Positions 23,801-38,800 of a DNA stretch of 64,000 bases are shown here, piece by piece. Both the position numbers and the translations under genes were made by a program. The notes under the pieces were generated by a model. That model was given only the letters and a program-made list of their open reading frames with translations, made no database searches and had not been told where the DNA came from. Source of the stretch: Branchiostoma floridae (Eukaryota > Chordata > Leptocardii > Amphioxiformes > Branchiostomatidae); contig NC_049993.1 of assembly GCF_000003815.2 (NCBI RefSeq), forward strand, positions 573,390 to 637,389, written 5' to 3'. The first letter of the stretch is position 1. Each line of letters starts with the position of its first letter.

Positions 23801-26800
23801 AGCTTTGCCAGGAACCCATTTGCCAGTTCTGAATGGCACTCTGAATCATAATAATGGGCAGCTTTCCAAATAACCCTGATGTATGCTGACAAGCACTCTG
23901 GATGGATGGATGAGGGCATAATGAACAACTTTGATAATGAACGAACCATTCATCATGATGGAGATGAAAAGTACAGGGCAAGGGCACTACACCAGAATCA
24001 CTCGGGCAGCTGGCCATACACCTTTGTATTACTATAAACTTATTTCTAGGCCCCATTCGTACCAGGATTTGCATATCTGGTATGAATGGTCCGAATCCAG
24101 ATGCAGGTTTTCTGGACCAGTTCAGTTCAGTTCAGTTCACCTTTATTTATACTGATAAGCCCTATCGGCCAACATGTAGGCCGTTCTTCCTAGGGGACCA
24201 GTTAAGGACCAGTTGAGGGGAGGTGTCACGGGAGAAAATAAATAGATAAACAAAATAGACATTAATACAGTTATTTACACTAGATACAATAATAATATCA
24301 AATTCAAACTCATAATATCGATATCAGCTAGCAGTTCGAAATTAATCCATGTCGGAAGGCTCGCAAAGAGGGAGAATTCCGTACATCTTCTGGGATGACG
24401 TTCCAGACTGCCGGACCCGCCACCGCTAACGACCTCCTCACACACTCCCTGCTCACACGGGGCGCAATCAACTTCAGGGTTGAAGATTGTCTGGTAGCTC
24501 TAGCTGCGTTTTCGCGGCATGTCATAAAAAGTTCACCCATGTGGGCTGGTAGCATGTTGTTAAGCGACTTGTACACTACCAGGAGCTTATGCATTTTGTG
24601 TATGGATTGTTGAACACCCGTTGAACAACGTCAAAAGCAGACGGACTAAGTATACATCAATTGGTAATAGATAAAATAGATGTGGAAAACTAAATGTAAG
24701 GAACTCGACTGGTCAGTAGCATACAGATTACTGTCTAGAATGTGGACTGGTCAGTAGCGGACAGATCAGTGGACAGAAGTTGAACTGGTCATTAGAATAC
24801 AAATCACTGTCCACAACTTGGACTGGTCAGTAGCATACAAATCATTGTCCAGAACTTGGACTGGTCAGTAGCATACAGATTTGTGTCCAGAACTTGGACT
24901 GGTCAGTAGCATACAAATCAATGGAAAGAAGTCGGACTGGTCAGTAGCATACAGATCACTGTCCAGAACTTGGACTGGTCAGTAGCATACAGATTTGTGT
25001 CCAGAACTTGGACTGGTCAGTAGCATACAAATAAGTGGACAGAAGTCAGACTGGTAAATAGCATACAGATTACTGTCCAGAACTTGGACTGGTCAGTAGC
25101 ATACAAATCATTGTCCACAACTAGGACTGGTCAGTAGCATACAGATTTGTGTCCAGAACTTGGACTGGTCAGTAGCATACAAATCAGTGGACAGAACTTG
25201 GACTGGCCAGTAGCATACAGATCAGTGGACAGAACTTGGACTGGTCAGTTGCATACAGATTTGAGTCCAGAACTTGGACTGGTCAGTAGCATACAAATCA
25301 CTGGACAGAACTTGGACTGGTCAGTAGCATGTCACTCTTGGCTATTTGCATGTTAATGGAAACCTAATGGCACAGCAGCAAGCTATTCAGCACTATGGAC
25401 AGAACTGCATTAGCTACACACTGAAGGCATTGTTGTTGCTCTACGCATCCTGATATGTATGAGCAGAAAAGGACATGTATCAGCTAGTTTTGTTACCATT
25501 GTTCATGAAATGAATTACAGATTTAAAATTCCAGTACATAATGTTACGTGCAGTGGGCAGAGTGAAATCAAAGTTTATTCAATCAATTATTCATTCATTT
25601 GGACATCAAGTAATCAAAATATTTAGAAAGCACAAAACACCATGTTATAAGGTTGATGACATTTGTTTGCTGTTTATGTTTTGTTCTGATGTTGCATGGA
25701 TATTCTTGTAACTGATGAGAATAGGCATCCGTCCATCTCATCCAATGACCTGTAATTGTTTTCATACTAATAAAAAAAATCATTATCTAATGATGCAGAT
25801 AATTAGGTACGAAGATGTGCGAATGTGAGTTTGTAGCTTCCATCATTACGCACATGAAAAACATGGTTTCATTGCAGTGGCATGTACCAAATTGTTGTAT
25901 TTTATCATAGAAAAAATAACATTAGGGTCAATGAAATTTGACGACGTCATCCATTATGGTCCAAATTTTTTTTTTATATTTTTTTTTAGAATTATTTTTT
26001 CATGCCCATCTATCAATATTTATTGCAATTCCATTCTTTCTTAATTCATTGATGAGAAAACAATGGAAAGTCAAAAAGCCAATTTAGCCAGGTAGGAAAC
26101 CTTAACATAATGACTGTAAACCTCATGTACTTAACAGTTGGTGCTTCACTGGACGGTGAAATTGCTCAGTGGAAATCAAAACATGCCAAGTGTCAAAATG
26201 GTGTTTCAATGCCATTTCATAAATTTTTGTATTTTCTGGTGTCAGAAACTGGTGTGGAAAGCCAAAAAAAAAAAGATTTCTACTTCAGTAATGACAACAA
26301 AATGTCTATCCTGTATACAAATTTGGTGATTTCACTGCAGGTTAGTGACCAGATGTCATCACTCAAATATCTGCCAAAGAACATGTCAAAGGACTAACCT
26401 GGGCTCAGTGGTTGACAAACAAATTGAATGAAACAACCTGTTTGCTGTACTCTGCTCCCCAATTCTTTTCATAAAAATATATTCATTGTGAATCAAACTG
26501 CAGACAAGCAAAGTTTGTGATTCTCTTTACATTTAATTTCTGGTTCTAAGTGTATAGTGCCTTTCTTGGGTACATAATACATATTGGCTGAAGGAATATT
26601 GTCCTTGAAAGCTGAAAATAGATAGTACACCTAGTTTTATTGAATGACATAGAGACAACGTGTGGTTTGTACATATAGTATTACTGTGTACAAATTACTA
26701 TTGACAACTAAAGAGTTATCTCAACACCCATGTATTCATGAATGAAAATCATTTGCAGACACAAAGTTGTTATCATTAATATCCAGACTGTACAAATTGA

Positions 26801-29800
26801 GTCATGTAGGTTTGTTTGGGGCACAACGTCAACATTTGTAACACACATGCCTGTCACAAAACATTGTATACAGTCAATTCATTACCACACAGAAGATATC
26901 AAGGTCCATGCTAAGGTCCATGTTGCTAATACATGTACATTGTACTTCTCCATCTATTGGCCTAAAAAACTGAGTCACCAAATGACCCCATGCACTGATC
27001 CCTCTGTTTTCACATGTCCAAAAAAGGCATGCATTATTGCATTTCGAGACTTTGCCATGCTGCTCTGTGTTGGCGAAACTGACCGCCAGGGCTCTAGCCA
27101 GCTCAATTTTTTTTCATCAGCCCAATCCTCATTGATGCAAAAATCCTTCCAAAAAATATATTTTTTTTGTCATCCTGTTCAAATTTCCGCCATTGAATGA
27201 TTGATAACAAAACAGTGTCTCAATTCAGTCATCCATCGGGTGACACTATAAAGTTCCTCTGGACAGCTCTGTAATGTCTGCGATTAACGTTACGCTCTCC
27301 CGTGCACATGAACTAGTAACCCAGAGAGGCCCTGACAAGAGAATAATCATGGCACTGTCATACTGATTCTAAAGTTTATGTGTTTTCTTTTCTATTTTAC
27401 TAATGCTTTTAGCTCAAATTAATTGAAGTCCGCCTGGTTTACAGGCCCCACCATCATTTTCAAGTGAAGTCTTGTTGTCATCTTGTGGTATTTAGTGAGA
27501 GACTTGCCAGTCTCTTATTGGTATTTCATACCGTTACACATTTACATTAAGCACACTAATAGATCTCATCTGACTGCATGTAACCCATTTTTGCACAGAA
27601 ACTTTGCTGAATTTCTGTTTACATGTGTATATGGAGAAGACATGACTTACACAAAGCCCGATGATCAGAGGACGATCTCATTTGCATCTTCGGTGGTAAT
27701 AATGGCATGTAACTGTGAAGGACCAGCCAGAAAAGACATCCTAATGTGTGGGGAACTTTGATCAATGGTATGTTTGGGGAGGGGGGGGACAGCCAGGGCA
27801 GAATTAACTCAATTGACGATGTCTGCTGTGTGGTTGGTCAAATTTGGAGGCTAACAACCATATTGCGACCCTTGATATAGCGAACAAGGTGGTATTGATA
27901 AAGTCATGGGCATAACATTTGTCTCCGATCACACCTTGTTCAGATGCATGGCATTTTCAATAAATTGTACAATGGCTGGTCTCTTCACACTACATTATAC
28001 TTATGCCCATTATTATAATTATTGATTCATAAGTACAGTCAAACCATGTCTGGCATTGTCACAATCTAGTCAAGAATCACTGCATGGAACTATTCATCAC
28101 TAATCTAGTATGTGGAAAACAAGACAAGACATGTTTCACAGTTGTCTTTGGCAGCCTAATCCAGTTATCTAGGAGCAGTGATAAGTTACAGTAGTTACTG
28201 GTACTGATGAAGTTTATCCAACTCATCACCAGCCAATGAGATGGCTGCTGTCAGCACCCTGGCCTATGTGACTTATATACACATACAGTCATGGAAATGT
28301 CTTTACAACTGCAACTTCCAGGAGTCTGAAAACAAGGGAATTTTCCACATTTCCCTCAGGAAACAGACAACTCTTGATAACATCCCTAAATAGAAGATTT
28401 TACCTGGCTTTGTTGTGAAATTCTGATCAGTTTCTTAGGTCCTCCCTTACAGCTCTTATTTTTACATACATTTGTAAGTTAGCTAACAATGTCATCTGAC
28501 AAATTACCCCATTTAAAGCCACAGGAAAGTCCAGCACAACCATAGTTAGAGATACCAAATGTTCATGACTCCTATCAAAGAACATGTTTTGTTACATGTA
28601 CATGTACCTTCTGTACAGCTACTTTACAGTAGTAATCATGTGAATGATTTACTCTACAAGCTCTGTGCAATCTACATTTAGCATGAGCAGCAAACAACTT
28701 AATAAACAATAAAATTAGACACAATCCTAGTATTAGTTGTATAGAGACAGTATCAAACTATTCTACAGAAAAAAGCACAGAAAGACAAAGTACTCCTTGC
28801 TGGGCTACAAGTCTACTGAAATATACAAAACAGACCTTTTGCAGGTTTATCTTCACAAATACATTTTTTGCCTTTAATCTGGTGTTTGTAGTCTCTTTAG
28901 TCATGTGACCTCTGACTGACAGCTGTACTATACTGTCCCTGTTTTCTTGCACAGTAAGGAATAAGAGCATTTCCTTTGCTTGTCATTTTTTTTAGTTAAA
29001 TTATCTTCAAGTGGCTTGCAGCCTTCTGCAGTCTTTTGTCTCCCTTGCTACCATGGGCACATCTGTACATTGTAGGTATTCCTGCACAATCTTGTGCTCC
29101 GATACGTAAGCTGGGGTAAGTCAGGCTTGGTTCTCAGGAGGATATCCGTGTGAATACCTGACATGTCATCCTCGGAGGATCTCTGCGTGCTGATACAGCT
29201 CCATTCTTGTCTGCATCTTGCTGGGCATGGAGCTGGTAATGTTGCTGTCTCTGCGCTGTTGTTGGCTCTGCTCTGCGGTTGGCTGTCGACGCGGCGTGTG
29301 CACGGCTTCTTCCCGATCGGGGTGGCTGGGCCGAATGCAGCTCATGATGAGAAGGAAGATCATACAGAACACGACAACTCCCAGGAACGTGGCGCTTCCC
29401 AGCAGGCTGGCCACAATGATGGGGTTGACGGAGTTCTGAGGGAGGGACCCAGTGTCTACCTGTCCCATACGACTTCCGTTAGCAGGCTTCCCCGTACTGT
29501 CCTCATCATACACTGCCAGGACATCATCTTCTACTGCATCACTATCTGTTACATACGGATACGTGTCATCACCAGCTACATACCCTTGTGGTTGTGTTTG
29601 TGACTGTGGCACCAATGCACTCTGGGCCCCCTTCAGCAGTGCAGGCTGGATGATCCTGTGAACTACTGAATGCTGTTTCAATCTTCGTGCTGATGCCATT
29701 CCATCATCATCCACAGCATTCAAATGACTGTCACTTGGCACTTGGTCAGCAAGAGCAGATGAATCACTTTCCCAACCGTCTATCTGGTCTTTATCCCGTT

Positions 29801-32800
29801 CCCCCAATTTTGTGACAACAATACTGATCTCCGCCACAGCACTTCCAAATTCATTTTCCACGTAGCAGGTATATACTCCACTGTCTTTGTCAGTAACATT
29901 TGGAATGCTCAATGTTCTATTTTCCAGTACGGGGTATCTCCGGCCTTTTGTGTTTGTTTCAAAGTCCATCTTGTTCATTTGTGGGTCTGCTGTATGGTTT
30001 GTGTTAGCTGGACTGAACCACGAGAGCGTGGGGAGGGGGTCCCCTGCGGTGACACACTGTAACTGCAGCAGAGTTCCCTCTGCCACAGACATGTTGTGTC
30101 CCTGTGTTATGAGGGCCTGAGGCCCCTGGCATGTTAGGTTATAGCTTTGCTGTTCCAGCATGTCAATGCCATGGAGATGGGCTGGAGTTTCACACACCAG
30201 CTTGGACGTGTGATGGATGAAAGCTCCTGCCATTTCATCCAAGATCCACTGCAGCTCACAATTGCAATGCCAGTTATTTCCAGCCAGGACAAGGTGGTGG
30301 ATAGATATTGGTGCCCAGAATGACCTTACGGGCAGCGAAACCAAATAATTATATGACAAGTCCAGCAATCTGAGATTGGAGAGATGGGCAAAAGCACCAA
30401 TGCTGATTTCAGTTAAGTGCATGTGGTCTAGTCGTACAGCCTGAAGCATGGTGAGGTTGGCAAACGCGCGGTGGGGAATACTGGTTATTGGATTGCCCGA
30501 TAATCGTAACTTCGTTAGCCAGATTAGATGATTGATGGCCCAGACGGGTACGTGGCTCAGACTCCCTCCAGCTAAGGATAGTGCTGTTAAGTTCATGTCA
30601 ACAAAACTGTCATCAGGAATTAAGGAAAGTTGCTCCCATCGCTCTAAGAAAAGGCCCGTGAGCTTCGGTAAGTCAGAGAAGGCTTTTCCCACCAGCCTCT
30701 CCATTGGAAAATCAACAAGATGTAATGTGCGGAGACTCACCACATTTCTCCATGCTTCAGTCGGCAAGCTTGATAGTTTTCTTCCCGACAAGGCGATTCT
30801 CCTGATATTCGGCAAGTCACGGAACACCGACCCTGGCAGTAAGTTGACATCATTCCCCACCAGGGTTAGAATCTGTAATTTGCACAGGGGCTGGAGCGTG
30901 CCGGGGGGAATGGTGGTGATGCTGTTGGCATCCAAATCTAACCGGGTCAAGTTCTCCAACCCTACAAACATGGACGGGGCCACATGTCCAATCCTATTTC
31001 CAGACAGATGCAACACTTGTAATTTTTTCTGCCATAGGAAAGCACCTTCCTCAATGTCCTGAATCTCGTTCCAATCCAGACTGAGATATCGTAGCTGGGG
31101 GTAGCTGGCCAGCATCTGTGTGGTCAGCCTCTCTACATGGTTCCCACGGAATATCATCCTGTGGACCTCCCACTGTGGGGCCACAGGGATCCTCCTCAGC
31201 CTGGAGTCTTTACAAGTCAGTAGTTTGAGGGAATGGTTACACTTACAGCCTGTAGGACAGTTCCCTTCCTTCCCTGTACAATACGTCACAGCCAGCACCA
31301 ACACAACACATCTCACTACTGCAGGGGCCATTTTCATTCAGCGAATCTTGTTCATAGGTGAAAACATCACATCGGGATAGTGCTAAACAACATGAGCTCG
31401 AGCTCCCAGCAGCAGTTATCCAGACAGGCAGAGTTCTTACATTCTGACTGTGTTGGTGAGAAGTCAATATTCTGCTGACTAAGCCTCCGGTAAAATCTCA
31501 CTTCAGCCAGTTCTGCATGTAACAACAACACGGGAGTCCTGGCTACTGTACCAGTCTCATGTCGTATGCTGGGGTGCCATCCTTGCAGATGAAGTGATCC
31601 AAAACCAGCAGTGCCTGACGAGGGCTCCACATTTTTCCCTCAGTTCCTCCTGGCAAAACAACACACAGGACTACAGACCGTCCGTGCACTGAAGAAATGA
31701 ACGTCACTGCCTGTCTCCCTCCACTTGCCTTTGATCACGGCTGCTCATTTGTATTCATGTCAGGAGTGCGCTGTACTGGGATGAATTTCCACTGAACACC
31801 TGATTAAAGATTCCACCTCCACACAAAAACCCATGGCAGACCGCTCTAATGATGTGTTACCGGTCTGGCCCGTGTGGTTCCTACAACAACACTGCTAACG
31901 GATGATTATGCTGCATTTATTATGTGTGACATCAGCGTAATGAGATTATGCTCCCCGAGGCCCTATGGTGGGCAGTAACTAGGCTGCTGTCATGGCAACA
32001 TACACATCTGTACATGTATTACCATACGTCTCTCTCCGTGTGTGTTACTTGATATCATATGCAAATCCTGCAGGACAGAATTGCAGCTGAAGGCCTAACT
32101 GCTACAGTCAGTAGTTACCTAGTACATGTACAATGTAGCTGTTAATTTATTCTCTGTATCAAAATATTCTGTGTTGAATAATGATGTCATCATCCTTGCT
32201 AATTTCATTATCATGCAATGTGCTTATCATAGCTAATTCCTTATCATGAAAATCAAAGGTGCTTATCATTGCTAATACCCAAGTTTCTCTATGCTGTTTA
32301 CCAAGAGTGTTATGTACACCAAACCATATGTACAATCACACATGGCTGTACACTTTGCATAAAAAAACAACTGACATGCTAGGCCCACTTCCTGGCAGAC
32401 CTAATGCACCAATGATATAGATTACCTCCGCCAGAGGGAGACCTGTTGCAAAGTTGCATGCTGGTAATTCCAGAAAATACTGTCAGCTACAGATGGAAAG
32501 CATCATCGAAATGCTGAAAATTTTGCCATCCGATCTCTTTGAAAATCAGGCACACCATTAATATTCCTTTGCACCACCCTACATGTAAATCACCTCAAGT
32601 CTGGCCATCACTCAATGGTTGTTGGATTTAAAAATATGCTTGAAAGGAAAAACAACAATTGAGCAAAGAGCCTGGGACCATGTTCAGGTACACTTAATTC
32701 TATGGAGTAAATACAGATTCAAGCTTTCTTCCTTGCCATCTAGATCTGTTTTCAGGATGTCTTTTTGCTAAATCCACAATGTGGAAATCTTATAGTTTAC

Positions 32801-35800
32801 CTTACAATGTGTCCAAACCAAGGGACATGTAATGGATTTGTGTGGCTAGATGGGAGATAAAACGATGAGAAGGAAGTCAAAATAAACGACTAGCCATTCT
32901 CCTTAGCTTAGTGTCCACTTGAATGTAATTGTAATTCCTTCCACATATGTATACGTGTACACTGCACATGCATGTATATTAGTATGCTGAACACTTCGTG
33001 CTGCACAGTTCCCAAATACAAGTATTGGCAAATAACCACAGTATCTTCTCCATTAAAGTGTGCACTTTTACCTTTTATATATCCGTCATGATTATCCAAA
33101 AGGTGACATGATCATGACTTGAGGTAATTTCCCAAATAAATGAGAAGATCAGAGGATGTTAATCCAGCCAGGAGCCCAGTTGAACATACAGCACCAAAGG
33201 ATTGAAGAAATTATGTTTTAATGAAAGAAAATAATATCATCTTCTAGGCTAGGTGTAAATATGTTTTAGCCATACCACCGGTATGGTTGAAATATATTGT
33301 ATTCGTAATGTTTCTGGTTCTTTTTTGAATTCTTTCTTGTCAAATCTTCACAGCAATTCATCTCAGAGTTTATCATTCCTGGACCGAATAACCTGAAATT
33401 TGGGATAAGGGTAGATATACCCCCAGGCGTTTATGTTTTTCATTCTTATCATATCTGCCTTAAAAATGATTTAATTGAGTTTTTTTGGCAATTTAAAAAC
33501 AGTATATTTTGGCCCCCAGTACTGGTATTACAACCAAATGCAGGTCAGAGCTGAAATTTGTGAAATTCTGGAAATATTCATAGCGGTCCCTAACCTCCAG
33601 ACTCAAATACTTAATATTGTGAAGATTTAAACAATTTTTTAAATTTTCACAGTCCTGTGACCCTGAATAAATTGCAAGTATTTGCATGGATACTGTACAC
33701 ACCGAAGTCCACAGGGTTTGACCTGCCCATTGCTATTCTACTCAAGTCTCCACTTCCATCTCCTGACATCGCCTCTGGATGTCCCACTTCACAGTACAGC
33801 CTGATTTACTGCCTCTTACACAGACATGTCCCGTCTCATTCCCAGTCCCCCTATCTGTGCCTGCCAGAAGTCATCCCTCAGCATATTGCTGGGACCTACA
33901 TGTGCATGGATACAGGCAGCAGATGGCAAACACTCACTCAACACTATAGACACTTGCTTGGATGGATTCCAGCTATGAACCAGTTCCAGGCACTGAAAAA
34001 TGAATTTTTATTGCCACAGTGGATTTTTCATGTCTACATTAAAATGGTCTCTTTTTCTCATGACTGGGCAAAACTAAACATATTCCTCAGAATAATGGAG
34101 GGTCTAACCTTTCAATTTTTATTGCCACAGTGGATTTTTCATGTCCGTCTGTCTACATGAAAGTTGTCCTTTTTTTCTCATGATCATGACTGGGCAAAAC
34201 GAAACGTCTTCCTCAGCATACTTGAGGTTCTAACCTTTTGGTACTTTATCATTTTGATACTTTGCATCGAAGATGGTGTTTAAAGAAACTGTAGTAATCA
34301 GCGGGTTGCAGCTCCCAATCAAACATCTGTACAGTCAGATATAATATAAACCATTGGGTATTGACCCCCCCCTCTTGCCCTGAGCCTGACTGTGAAAATG
34401 CAAAGTCTCACATGATAGCATTCAGCCAATGAATGACAGCAAATGAAGTCAACCTTTAGCCCAGTTATACTGGTGCACTGTGGTGACACCATATCCATTT
34501 CTATTTTCATTTTTGATGGACAGGTAATTTTTTCTACATCAATTTGCAAAATCCATCATTTTGTGGTCTCAGATGGTTACAAGAACAGACTTTCAGCAAA
34601 TCTGTTTATTAATAACGATGCTAATTTGAGCAGGGGTTTGATTAATAATGAGGCAGACTATTCTAGTAATAAGCTGTGAGTTATTCATTCAATATATAAC
34701 AATTTGTAATTGGATAAAATTCCTGCAAATTCACCCGCTTTACCAATATGTCTTCAGCATCTAATTAAGTTTTTTTTTTTTAATTTTCTGTGACCTACCT
34801 AACAGAACACACTGAAGCCTGTCAGGTAACAGAAAGAGGACATTTTGACTTGTAATTATTACAATCTTATTGTGATCTTATTCAAACATTTTCTTGTGCA
34901 ACAAAGATGCCAGTCATACAAACTTGTCAGGCCAGCAGTGAAGCTGGTGGTCATTAATAAAGCACCAATTTGTGTAAGATATACAAATGTGTATGCAGTA
35001 AGGAGAACAATACAGAAATGGAAAACTACAAAATTTTAATACAGTCATGTACATGTATATGTGCCAACTGTCACATCCCTGCCACATCCTCTCCTCATGG
35101 AGTAGTGGTAATCAGAGCACCAAAGGCCTGCTGACATTTTCTCCAGTCCTGCTCCTATATGCATTTGTCATTTATTAGCTAAATTATCCATCTACAAAGT
35201 GGTTAATCTTTAATGATCTTCTCAAAGGTCCCAGTGGAGTGGGGAAAGGTAGATTGTTTCTGTACCTACTGCTCCGATGTGAGACGCTGTGATGCAAGAC
35301 TGAACAAAACCATCCCAGAGGTTGGACCGGCTTTCATGTGCATGGGGTCAGAGTCATGTTTGTTGGAGAGAGACATACATTTGTAGAGAGACAGACAACG
35401 TGGCACCAGCCTTAGAACTGATGCATGTTTTAAGCTGTATCAGGAGATGGCAGCATACCTGATAGAGCAACATGTGTTCTATAGAGACAACTGCTACAAT
35501 ATGCCATACATGTACATGTATACATGAATGTGTTATGAGTGGACTTCTAATGGGCTCACTTTTGGGGTTTTCTGAACAAGTCAGTAGATGACATGTGAGA
35601 ACGTAAGGACAGCAGTAGGAATGGGGTAGGGAATTTCTTGAGCAGTCTTCTTAACCCCTTCTTCACCTATTGGGTATTAGTTAGTCCTCAGTCTTAGTGA
35701 CCAATTGAGCTGATCTCAATCATGATGTTTCTGACCTAGGGTAAAGAGATGCTGTTACAGTTACAATGTAACCTGTAACCTTGAACTTTGGGTCACACCT

Positions 35801-38800
35801 TGAAATGACCTCTAGGTCTTGTTACGTGGTGACCATTAAGGTTTTAAGGTTAGCTAAATTGGCATTTTGACCTTCCATTGTTTTCTTATCAATGAATTAA
35901 GACGGAATGATGTCATAACGACTATTGATAAATGGGCATCAAAGAATTCTAAATCTGATTTTTGGGGGTCATATGGATGATGTCATTAGGTTTTATTGCC
36001 CCTTATATTATTTTCTTCTTTGCGAAAATATAGCACTTTAGTACATACCACTGCAAGGAAGCTACGTTTTTCATATAATGATGAAAGCTACAAACTCACA
36101 TTTGCGCAACTTGATATTTTATAATGATCTGTAATTAATAGAAAAGAAGTTTTCATCTAATTAAAAAAAAAAATTGTTACCTGGTGTGACCATTTTGAAA
36201 AAAAGAGTCATCAAAATTCAATGATACATTTTGTTTGTAGATCTATTAAGATTTTGCTGAATAATGACCTTTGGCATTCTTCCCATACAGACATGCAGTT
36301 AGCTAGCCTCCATGCAGGCTCTCTGGGGCCTTTTTTCGGCTCATAATACACTTCTGCTGGTCATTTCTTTTGTACTGGGTCGCTGATTACTGGCCAGTAA
36401 GCGACGGCCGGCAATCAGCGATCCAGTAATACAGTAAGTGGCCAACAAAAGTGTATTATGAGCTGACAAAAGGCCCCAGAGAGCCTGCTATGGAGGCTAG
36501 AGTTGGCACAGTCTCAGATTACATGAAGCAGTCCTAATGAAAAAGCAGCCGTGCCATCTGGCCAGACACTGGCTTTAATCTTCCTTCACTTGTCTGTCCA
36601 CAGAACCCAATCAAATTTCCTTCATGACATTGTGGTTGGGGCCATGTGCGCATTTGTCACAGACTGTGTATGATGTCAGAATAAATCATGAGGTACTGGA
36701 AAATGTACAGCACATTTATATGCTGGATGACTATCAATGAATGCTGGCCAAAATTCAGCTATTGACACTTTCTATCATGATTCATGACTGAAGTTAATTT
36801 GTAATTTTTAGTAAGAGTTGTGGACCACAAAATTGTAACAAAATGAGAAATAGAAATACCTGACATGTCTGATACATTCTAGTAAGTGCAAACATGGTGT
36901 CACAATATAATAACATTGTGTTGGAATAACGCAGACATGACATTAACTTCAGTATCTATCACCATTGAACCAGGTGATAAACTAATTGTCATGGACATAA
37001 TGGATAATTACAAAGCTCCTGGTCAGCCATTGTTAAAACAAAATGGTCAATGTGTTCTTGCCCCTAATGTGTTTCATGGATTTTTCTAATGTGTTTCATG
37101 GATTGCCTTCTAGGTTTGGCAAACACTTTTTGGAACGCATTCTTTGTTTCCAGACGAGCGCGATGACGTTATGGTTGAGTAAAATCAACCAATGATGAAG
37201 GCAGTGTGGTTCATATGGGTCTATTGATTAGTCATTTTGTAAATCAAGCATAGTCATTTTCCTTCTGTCTTATAGTGACATCTACTGTAAGTACCAAATA
37301 GCTGCTAAAGACAAATATCAACAGTGACTGTCCCAAAGGATCACTAGGTACAATGGAGGAATGACTGCAACAATTTTCAAACTCCAACAGAGACATACAC
37401 GATGGATTGCGAAAAGGTCGAGAAGTCATTTGCTTGAAACTGCCATAATCTTACTTCACTGATCTCACAATAAAATGAAGCACCACCATACTAAAGGCTC
37501 CACACAGTACACCATCAACCGAAGTACTCTCCAGGCTAGGCTGGAAGGACATTAAGGCAACACATCAATACTATAATGCCGTACTTGTCTACAAATCTCT
37601 GAACAACAAACTCCCACCCTACATGCGCCAGATGTTTGTCTAGTGCCGTGACCAAAGCACAAGAACAACAGTTACTAGACAAAGTACAAGCAATCAACAT
37701 GCTGTCCGAATACCCCAGCGAGAAACCTTCAGAAGAGCCCTCGCCTTCCGTGGACCCAACATCTGGAACTACAGTTCCAGAGAAGCAGATGAATCTTCAT
37801 GTCATACCCTATCAGGTTAAGAGTAATGGACCGATCCTGAGGCCCCGCCCAATGTTCGATCATGTTCTATTTCGAACACCTCCGTCAAAAACAGTGCTTG
37901 TTGGACAGAACTGGCCGCCGCTATTTAGCTGATAAAAACGAATGACTTCAGTTTAGCCTTTTTGGCCCAAAATCCTCTCAGACGGGGCCAAAAAAATGCG
38001 CTGCCTTCTTTGTTAAGGCTATTCACTGGGTACAGTCGTTTGAGAAGGGAGCGGATATAGCTGCGGTTAGGGGCGTTATAATTTCAGTCAAAGCAGAAGC
38101 TGGAGGCACTCCATAGCATTACCTTGTTGGTGGGCAAGAGGGGTTCTACCTTGTTCTATATATGTTCGATATTGTGTTCGATCAGGATCAGTCCATTGGT
38201 ACCAGCCTGACAACAGGAAAGTTTGTCGTACAGCTGCAGTTTCTGTAGCTGCAGTATTATAAAGATGTCCTACCTCCTGTAAGACAGGGATGACAGCTGG
38301 TTTCCTCTGCTGCAGGAAATACAGGAGCATGAGGATGTAGGCGTACGATGACAGGCTGCCGCGGGACGCATCGCCAATCTCACAGATCTGGAGCGACAGA
38401 CACAACATCTTCAAATCACAGTCTAAATCTTTGTTAATTTGGGTATATGGGTTTGGAATTCAACTGCAATACTAAGAATGCAACAGTTGTATTCCTTATC
38501 ACCAATACTTGTACGAACCCAACCGTGGAAGAATCCTGAAGGTCGGAGGGTGCTCTGACCCGCAGGATGGTTCACACCAAGTGTGATGCGGAATATACTG
38601 TGTTGTATTTTACCTATGTCATAACAATTGAGAAAACACACAATTCAATTCAAAATGTGCTAGAAGGTAAGGAACCATAACCAATGCTATCACCCCATAC
38701 ACAAAACCCCGAATATTACTATGAGTGACCTAAAATAAAACTGTCTAATATCAAAACATCTACTTAAAGCACACATCAAGTTTCCTCCATCCTATAGCTA

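Larger units (their letters stand above)
21292..29165 (-). other. TUT4/7 large intron, 3' part: repeats only
   Basis: No exon recognised. Holds SINEs (21358, 23217), MITE copies (21828 partial, 22273), a LINE 3' end (24118), a 38-bp minisatellite (24702) and a dispersed repeat (25795). From about 26.1 to 29.1 kb the sequence is AT-rich and nothing specific is seen. Confidence 0.6.
31338..38273 (-). other. TUT4/7 large intron, 5' part
   Basis: No exon recognised. The first few hundred bases upstream of 31337 are the likely promoter and 5' leader of the LRR-Ig gene; no TATA box was identified. The rest is AT-rich with a short tandem duplication (34001), a dispersed repeat (35830), an inverted-repeat element (36304) and a LINE fragment (37560). 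Confidence 0.55.

Noticed and set aside
24328-24594. 88-codon minus-strand frame as a host gene
   Set aside because: Contains the VYKSLNN and AGPAVWN blocks typical of LINE C-termini and sits next to a CR1-like microsatellite tail.
29163-31062. Plus-strand open frames opposite the LRR-Ig gene
   Set aside because: Antisense shadows of a strong coding exon with clear domains on the minus strand.
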